Origin: Thermocrinis minervae
GTDB lineage: Bacteria > Aquificota > Aquificia > Aquificales > Aquificaceae
Assembly: GCF_900142435.1 (NCBI RefSeq)
Contig: NZ_LT670846.1
Coordinates: forward strand, 958,750-1,022,749
Length of the DNA: 64,000 bases
Direction: 5' to 3'
The notes under the pieces are model-generated. The model was not told the origin of the DNA. It did no database searches and saw nothing but the letters and a program-made list of their open reading frames with translations. How positions within the stretch are numbered: position 1 is the stretch's first letter; every line of letters starts with the position of its first letter. Both the position numbers and the translations under genes were made by a program. Shown piece after piece: positions 59,800 through 64,000 of this stretch.

Positions 59800-60953
59800 T
59801 CAGAAGATTTTCTCTTTTGCTCATATCTTTAACCTTGTTCTCTTGTGCAGATCTGCAAAAGCAGGATGAAGAAAAGAAAAACCTCTGGCAGTATTACTAC
59901 GATATGGGTAACGCTTCCTTCGTTGCCAAAGATTATTCCTCTGCAATAGCCAACTACTACAAGGCCGTGCAGGAAAATCCAAAAGAACCTAAACTATGGA
60001 ATGCTTTAGGTCTGGCTTACATGGAAGTAAAGGAGTACGAAAAGGCAGAAAATGCCTTCTTGAGAGCCCTCGGTATAGACGGCTCTTATACGTTGGCGCG
60101 TATGAACCTGGGCATACTCTACCTAAGAAAGGGAGAATATTTAAAAGCTATAAACTTTTTAGAGAACGCCGCTCAGGATGAAACTTTTGAAAAAAGACAT
60201 GAGGCCTTCTATTACCTGGCCAAAGTCTATCAAGCTATGAACAAAGAAGATGAGTACATAAAAAACCTGCAGAAGTCAGCTAATTACAATCCCATATTCT
60301 TACCGGCGCAGCTGGAACTTGCCGAGGTTTACAAAAATCATGGAGAGTATGATAAAGCAGAAAGTATATACTTGTTTCTTTTAGGCAACAATATAGATCC
60401 TCACAGGATGCAGCTTATGCTGGCGCAGATCTATTATGAAAAAGGTGACTTTAAAAAGGCTAAAGATTACATAGGAAAGGTTTTAGAAAGTAAGGATATA
60501 AATCAAGACATGAAAAGCTTAGCTTACGACCTGCTTACGAAGGTTTTGGTAAAGGAACAGGAAGAAAAGTTGAAAGCCAGAACAATAGATAGAACAATAG
60601 AATCTAAAAAGGATAAACTGGTGGAATATAATACAGAAAAAGTAGATAAAGGAGGAGAGTTAAAACAAAAGGAAAAGGAAGAATCAAAATCGGATATCTT
60701 TAGAGAAATTTCTCTAGAAAGGAAAAAGTATTATTCTATACAACTCTTTGCATCAAATAACAGGTCTTCTGTAGAGAATTACAAAGAAAAGCTTGAGAAA
60801 AGTTTAAGTTTAAGTCCACTTCGGATAATAGAAGATGGAGGTCTGTATAAATTACTTTACGGTAGTTTTGACACAAGGCAACAAGCTGAGAAAGAAAAGA
60901 AAAACTTAGAAGATCTGAATATACAAGCTTTTATAATCCTTACAGACAAATGA
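59796..60953 (+). CDS. Lipoprotein with TPR repeats and SPOR domain
   Basis: A 385-residue precursor with a likely lipoprotein signal ending at LFSC (C17). About six TPR-type repeats fill residues 30-240 (WNALGLAYMEVKEYEKAE is a clear one), then a charged linker, then a C-terminal SPOR domain (about 310-385, YYSIQLFASNN). It is an envelope protein likely cooperating with the preceding SPOR protein in septal peptidoglycan work. Confidence 0.85.
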   Translation: MIRRFSLLLISLTLFSCADLQKQDEEKKNLWQYYYDMGNASFVAKDYSSAIANYYKAVQENPKEPKLWNALGLAYMEVKEYEKAENAFLRALGIDGSYTLARMNLGILYLRKGEYLKAINFLENAAQDETFEKRHEAFYYLAKVYQAMNKEDEYIKNLQKSANYNPIFLPAQLELAEVYKNHGEYDKAESIYLFLLGNNIDPHRMQLMLAQIYYEKGDFKKAKDYIGKVLESKDINQDMKSLAYDLLTKVLVKEQEEKLKARTIDRTIESKKDKLVEYNTEKVDKGGELKQKEKEESKSDIFREISLERKKYYSIQLFASNNRSSVENYKEKLEKSLSLSPLRIIEDGGLYKLLYGSFDTRQQAEKEKKNLEDLNIQAFIILTDK

Positions 60954-61714
60954 GTCTGATCGTGCTTCTTACAGACTTTGGTACCAAGGATGGTTTTGTA
61001 GGATGTATGAAAGGTGTTATATACTCTATAAACCCAAAGGTTACGGTAGTAGACCTTTCACACGAGGTAGAACCCTTCAACGTTTTGGAGGGAGCTTTAA
61101 TACTTAAAGCTCATTACTCTTACTTCCCCGAAGGTAGCATATTCTTAGCTGTGGTAGACCCTGGAGTGGGTTCTAATAGACTGCCGGTGGTTGTTGACGC
61201 CGGAAGATACAAGTTTGTAGGTCCAATGAACGGCATCTTTGACCTGGTGCTAAAGGACCTTAGAGTCTTTAAAACCTACAGGATAGAGAGGTTTACCTTG
61301 CCAAGGAGGAACGAAACCTTCCACGGGAGGGATGTTTTTGCACCCATATGTGCACATCTGTCCTTAGGAACTCCACCAGAGGAAGTTGGTTCACCTGTGG
61401 TATATCAGTTCCTGCTTTCCTGGGAAGATCCTAAAAGGGAACATGACTATGTAGAAGGTAAGATAGTGTACTTTGACGCCTTTGGTAATGCCGTGACTAA
61501 CGTCCCATGCGGTGATTACTCTCACTGTGTGCTTGGTGATCGGATACTACCAGTTGTTCCCTATTTTCTCTACCAGAAGGATAAAAATCCTGGTTGTGTG
61601 TGTGGCAGCTTTGGCTTTATGGAGATCTTCGTTCCCATGGGGAACGCAAAAGTAGAGCTCTCTCTTGAGAAAGGACAAGCGGTTAAGTTTTTCCCAAAAA
61701 GTACGATAATATAA
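60950..61714 (+). CDS. SAM hydrolase/hydroxide adenosyltransferase (DUF62)
   Basis: A 254-residue trimeric enzyme of the fluorinase-like fold, in which a hydroxide replaces fluoride or chloride, giving adenosine and methionine from SAM. Motifs include LTDFGTKDGFVG, DPGVGS and NGIFDLV near the active site. It overlaps the TPR-SPOR gene by ATGA. Confidence 0.9.
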   Translation: MSLIVLLTDFGTKDGFVGCMKGVIYSINPKVTVVDLSHEVEPFNVLEGALILKAHYSYFPEGSIFLAVVDPGVGSNRLPVVVDAGRYKFVGPMNGIFDLVLKDLRVFKTYRIERFTLPRRNETFHGRDVFAPICAHLSLGTPPEEVGSPVVYQFLLSWEDPKREHDYVEGKIVYFDAFGNAVTNVPCGDYSHCVLGDRILPVVPYFLYQKDKNPGCVCGSFGFMEIFVPMGNAKVELSLEKGQAVKFFPKSTII

Positions 61715-61718
61715 AAGT

Positions 61719-61967
61719 ATGATAGAGAGAATAGACCTACAAAGGATAGCAGGGTACTTCTTAAACCTGGAAAAGAAGACTCCAAAGAAGGAAGATAAGG
61801 ATGTAAAGATAGAGATATCACAGGAGGCAAGACAGGTCAGTCGCCAAGATTACGATGAGATACTCAAAAAGGCAGAAAGGATAAAGCAAGAGATAAGTAA
61901 GGGCTCTTATGAGGTCAACGTGCACAAGATAGTGGAAGGTATCAAGAACTATCTTTCTATAGACTAA
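61719..61967 (+). CDS. flgM: Anti-sigma-28 factor FlgM
   Basis: An 82-residue FlgM-like inhibitor of sigma-28 (FliA). The C-terminal helices with KAERIKQEISKGSYEVNVHKIVEGI match the sigma-binding region, and the VKIEISQEARQ middle segment fits the family. It implies flagellar gene control in this organism. Its stop overlaps the convergent ABC ATPase by 11 bases. Confidence 0.85.
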   Translation: MIERIDLQRIAGYFLNLEKKTPKKEDKDVKIEISQEARQVSRQDYDEILKKAERIKQEISKGSYEVNVHKIVEGIKNYLSID

Positions 61968-62703
61968 GGAGAAGTCTCTTAGTGTACTCGTGTTTTGGAT
62001 TTTCAAAGATGGAGTATACGTCTCCCTCCTCTACCACCTGTCCTTCTTTGAGGACCAGTACCCTATCTGCTATCTCGGCCACGACTCCAAAATCGTGCGT
62101 CACAAGAAGCACGCTCCTACCTTCCTCTTTTGTTCTTCTGAAAAGGGAAAGGATGGAGCTTTGAAGTGTAACATCCAAGGCTGTGGTGGGTTCGTCTGCA
62201 AGTATGAGGCTTGGCTCGCACACCGAAGCTATAGCTATGCAAACCCTCTGTTTTAGACCTCCAGAGAGTTGGTGTGGATAAGAGTTGTATACCCTATCCA
62301 CATCCTGTATACCTACCTTTCTAAGCACTTCGTAAGCCTTCTGTCTGGCGCCATTCTTACCCATGTGAGCCCTGTAAGCCTCCTCTATCTGAGAACCTAT
62401 TTTAAAGAGAGGGTCAAGGTACAGAGAAGGCTCTTGAAACACGAAGGATATTTCCTTTCCTCTAATCCTTCTAAGCTCCCTTTCAGAAAGATTTAAAAGA
62501 TTCATACCTTTAAACCTTATGCTACCCTCTACCCTGGCTCCCTTTGGCAGAAGTCTAGCTATGGAGTAGAGTATGGAGGATTTCCCAGAACCAGACTCGC
62601 CGACTATACAGAGTATCTCTCCTTCTTCCAAGCTAAAACTTACATCCTTCAATACTCTTTTAGGGCCGTAGTACAGACTAAGATTTTCAACCTTCAGCAG
62701 CAT
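61957..62703 (-). CDS. Peptide/nickel-type ABC transporter ATPase
   Basis: A 248-residue ATPase of the OppD/DppD branch. Walker A is GESGSGKSS, the signature is LSGGLKQRV, and Walker B is LILADEPTTALD, with the C-terminal EYTKRLL tail typical of peptide transporters. I start at ATG 62703. No permease or binding-protein genes are adjacent. It overlaps the HIT gene by 17 bases. Confidence 0.88.
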   Translation of the reverse strand: MLLKVENLSLYYGPKRVLKDVSFSLEEGEILCIVGESGSGKSSILYSIARLLPKGARVEGSIRFKGMNLLNLSERELRRIRGKEISFVFQEPSLYLDPLFKIGSQIEEAYRAHMGKNGARQKAYEVLRKVGIQDVDRVYNSYPHQLSGGLKQRVCIAIASVCEPSLILADEPTTALDVTLQSSILSLFRRTKEEGRSVLLVTHDFGVVAEIADRVLVLKEGQVVEEGDVYSIFENPKHEYTKRLLLSL

Positions 62704-63196
62704 GTAAAATGTCAAAAAAGATGGGCCTTATGCGGTCGTACATCTCCCAAAGATCTTGAGATATCACCCTGGTTTCTGCAAGTGTGGACATGAAGTTGGT
62801 GTCCCCGTTCCACCTTGGTACTATGTGAAGGTGTATGTGGGTTTCAAGACCAGCACCTGCAGACCTTCCTAAGTTAAAACCCAGATTAAAGCCATGAGGG
62901 TTTAGCGCACGCCTTAGGGCGAGGAGACAAACCCTTACAAGCTTGTGCATCTCCAAAGCTGTATCCTCATCAAGGAGTGTATAGTCTCCTGTATGATCTA
63001 TGGGTGCTACCATCAGGTGCCCAGGATTATAAGGATACTTGTTGAATATGACAAAGGCCCTCTTACCCTTGTAAAGCACCAGGTAGTCCCTTAACCTTTC
63101 CTCTGGTTGTTTCACAGCCTCACAGAGGAAGCATTCAGAGGATTCACCTATGCTTTCTACATACTTGCTCCGCCAAGGAGCCCAAAGTCTCTTCAT
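62687..63196 (-). CDS. HIT family hydrolase/phosphorylase
   Basis: A 169-residue nucleotide-binding protein with the histidine triad HIHLHIVPRW and the zinc-type CFLC near the N-terminus, resembling Ap4A phosphorylase-like HIT proteins. It acts on nucleotide phosphates. It overlaps the thioredoxin-like gene by ATGA. Confidence 0.92.
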   Translation of the reverse strand: MKRLWAPWRSKYVESIGESSECFLCEAVKQPEERLRDYLVLYKGKRAFVIFNKYPYNPGHLMVAPIDHTGDYTLLDEDTALEMHKLVRVCLLALRRALNPHGFNLGFNLGRSAGAGLETHIHLHIVPRWNGDTNFMSTLAETRVISQDLWEMYDRIRPIFFDILHAAEG

Positions 63197-63522
63197 AGCC
63201 TGAGTATCCTTTTTATGGCCCTTTCCACCTCTTCTTCGGAGGGTAGGTAATCGTGTCTATCCAACTCCATGGTGTCCCTAAAGTAAAGTACTGTTGGGAA
63301 GGAGAAGACTCCCAAGTCCTCTGCGCTCGTGTTCTTAGTAACGTCAAGGTAGAAGAAGTTTATCTTATCTCCGTAAAGCTTTACAAACCTTTCAAGCACT
63401 TGGTAAAAGGCCTGATTCTTTTCATTGTCAGGATGCGTAAGGAGTACCACAGCAGGCTTTTCACCCGCTATAGCTTTATCGTAAAAGTCTCTGTCTGTTA
63501 TCTCTACAAACCCTTCAAACAT
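63193..63522 (-). CDS. Thioredoxin-fold protein lacking active cysteines, 109 aa
   Basis: The strand-helix order and the cis-Pro region FSFPTVLYF fit thioredoxin, but the site that should hold CxxC reads THPDNEKN, and the protein has no cysteine at all. It cannot be a disulfide reductase; a binding or scaffold role is more likely. It overlaps its neighbours by 4 and 8 bases in an operon. Confidence 0.75.
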   Translation of the reverse strand: MFEGFVEITDRDFYDKAIAGEKPAVVLLTHPDNEKNQAFYQVLERFVKLYGDKINFFYLDVTKNTSAEDLGVFSFPTVLYFRDTMELDRHDYLPSEEEVERAIKRILRL

Positions 63523-64000
63523 GCTTTATCCTCCGTCTGAACAATTTTACCACTATGTACATAAAAGACCACAGATCCTTGGGGACTGTGATGCGTGGAA
63601 GAAGGTAAGGATCGTCCCCTAAGAGTATGCTCCTCTTCTCTGTAGTGAAGGCAGAAGATAGGTACTCAGAAAGCCTGCTCTTAAGAAGATCATCGTAATC
63701 ACCGAAGGGATATGCCCCATGATAAACCTTTTGATCCGTCAACCCTTCAAGCTCCTCCTTAGCCAGAAGGATCTCCCGAGTGATTCTCTCATACCGTTCT
63801 ACAGGATCTTCAAATTCAAGCATGCTGGAAAAGTTCTTTTTTAGTAAGCTAGAAAGTTCTCTTTTCCATTCTTTTCTTTGGAAAAAGTTCTTTCCCAAGG
63901 ACTTTATGAACTCCTTAACTTCTTTTCTGAGCTTGCCTACCCTCACAGATAGTGAACCCTTCAGCGGAAACAGGGGGTAGCCTGTGCGTGGTTCTTCACC
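63515..64000 (-). CDS. Probable polysaccharide deacetylase, C-terminal part (partial)
   Basis: The frame is open from the window edge (64000) to the stop at 63515; a GTG at 63946 could start it, but the 18 codons upstream also look coding (RTGYPLFPL), so I treat the gene as running off the window. AYPFGDYDDLL, AFTTEKRS and DDPYLLPRITV match the end of NodB-type (CE4) deacetylases. The catalytic His/Asp metal site would lie outside the window. It may act on envelope polysaccharide. Confidence 0.6.
   Translation of the reverse strand, partial: GEEPRTGYPLFPLKGSLSVRVGKLRKEVKEFIKSLGKNFFQRKEWKRELSSLLKKNFSSMLEFEDPVERYERITREILLAKEELEGLTDQKVYHGAYPFGDYDDLLKSRLSEYLSSAFTTEKRSILLGDDPYLLPRITVPKDLWSFMYIVVKLFRRRIKHV

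Overview
The window reads as a compact, moderate-GC chromosome segment from a thermophilic member of the Aquificales (Hydrogenobacter/Thermocrinis/Aquifex-like). This rests on heavy use of AGG/AGA and ATA codons, a type I sulfide:quinone oxidoreductase with Aquifex-like cysteines, a glutaredoxin-like protein disulfide oxidoreductase, myo-inositol-1-phosphate synthase (precursor of thermophile solutes), an Aquifex-length WaaA, a lipid-anchored c-type cytochrome and a short FlgM. The genus is an inference; no 16S rRNA gene is present.

Layout. 1-2814: an NtrY-like sensor kinase facing a two-gene zinc-ribbon operon. 2851-5670: a decay zone with a broken diiron (ODP-type) beta-lactamase-fold gene, an unrecognised fragment and a broken GGDEF gene, interleaved with an intact PDO-DUF3108 operon. 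5682-9229: mutS2 facing sqr. 9285-16600: minus-strand genes for an MFS protein, GltB, a TetR regulator, QueC, tRNA-Leu(CAA) and two TatA proteins. 16617-18472: cold-shock gene with promoter and terminator, folC and a small helical protein. 18555-19580: a CRISPR array of 16 repeats and 15 spacers, read on the minus strand from a consensus promoter at its right end; no cas genes are in the window. 20133-24380: hemerythrin, prfA, rpmE, alaS. 24404-29056: a glycogen operon (phosphorylase, GH57 enzyme, glycogen synthase). 29038-34418: accA, holB, accC, waaA and inositol phosphate synthase on the minus strand. 34482-36363: rplM-rpsI-argC. 36342-41454: minus-strand GTPase/DUF4388/roadblock module, permease, fumarate reductase iron-sulfur subunit, lptB, patatin, ispF. 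41472-49984: plus-strand ilvD, Gfo/Idh-like, nadA, hypothetical, DUF523/DUF1722, hemC, HerA-like ATPase, amidase. 49968-54666: minus-strand queE, infB, lipoate-ligase-like, ArsA-like, a small CC-tailed protein and a lipoprotein cytochrome c. 54754-61967: plus-strand DUF190-crcB-DUF190, leuD, pyrE, ZIP transporter, argS, two SPOR proteins, SAM hydrolase family, flgM. 61957-64000: minus-strand ABC ATPase, HIT protein, cysteine-less thioredoxin-fold protein and the C-terminal part of a probable polysaccharide deacetylase that runs off the window.

Organisation. Genes are packed tightly: in all eight intact convergent pairs the coding ends overlap, and many co-directional neighbours share ATGA, TTGA or TGATG junctions. 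At several promoters the -10 box lies only 6-8 bases before the start codon, which suggests leaderless mRNAs. Apart from the CRISPR array and the decay zone, the content is core metabolism, translation, envelope and sulfur/oxygen physiology. The best candidates for unusual biology are the start-less waaA, the decayed ODP and GGDEF genes, the CRISPR leader with its palindrome, the GTPase/DUF4388/roadblock module, and the ArsA/CC-tail/cytochrome cluster.
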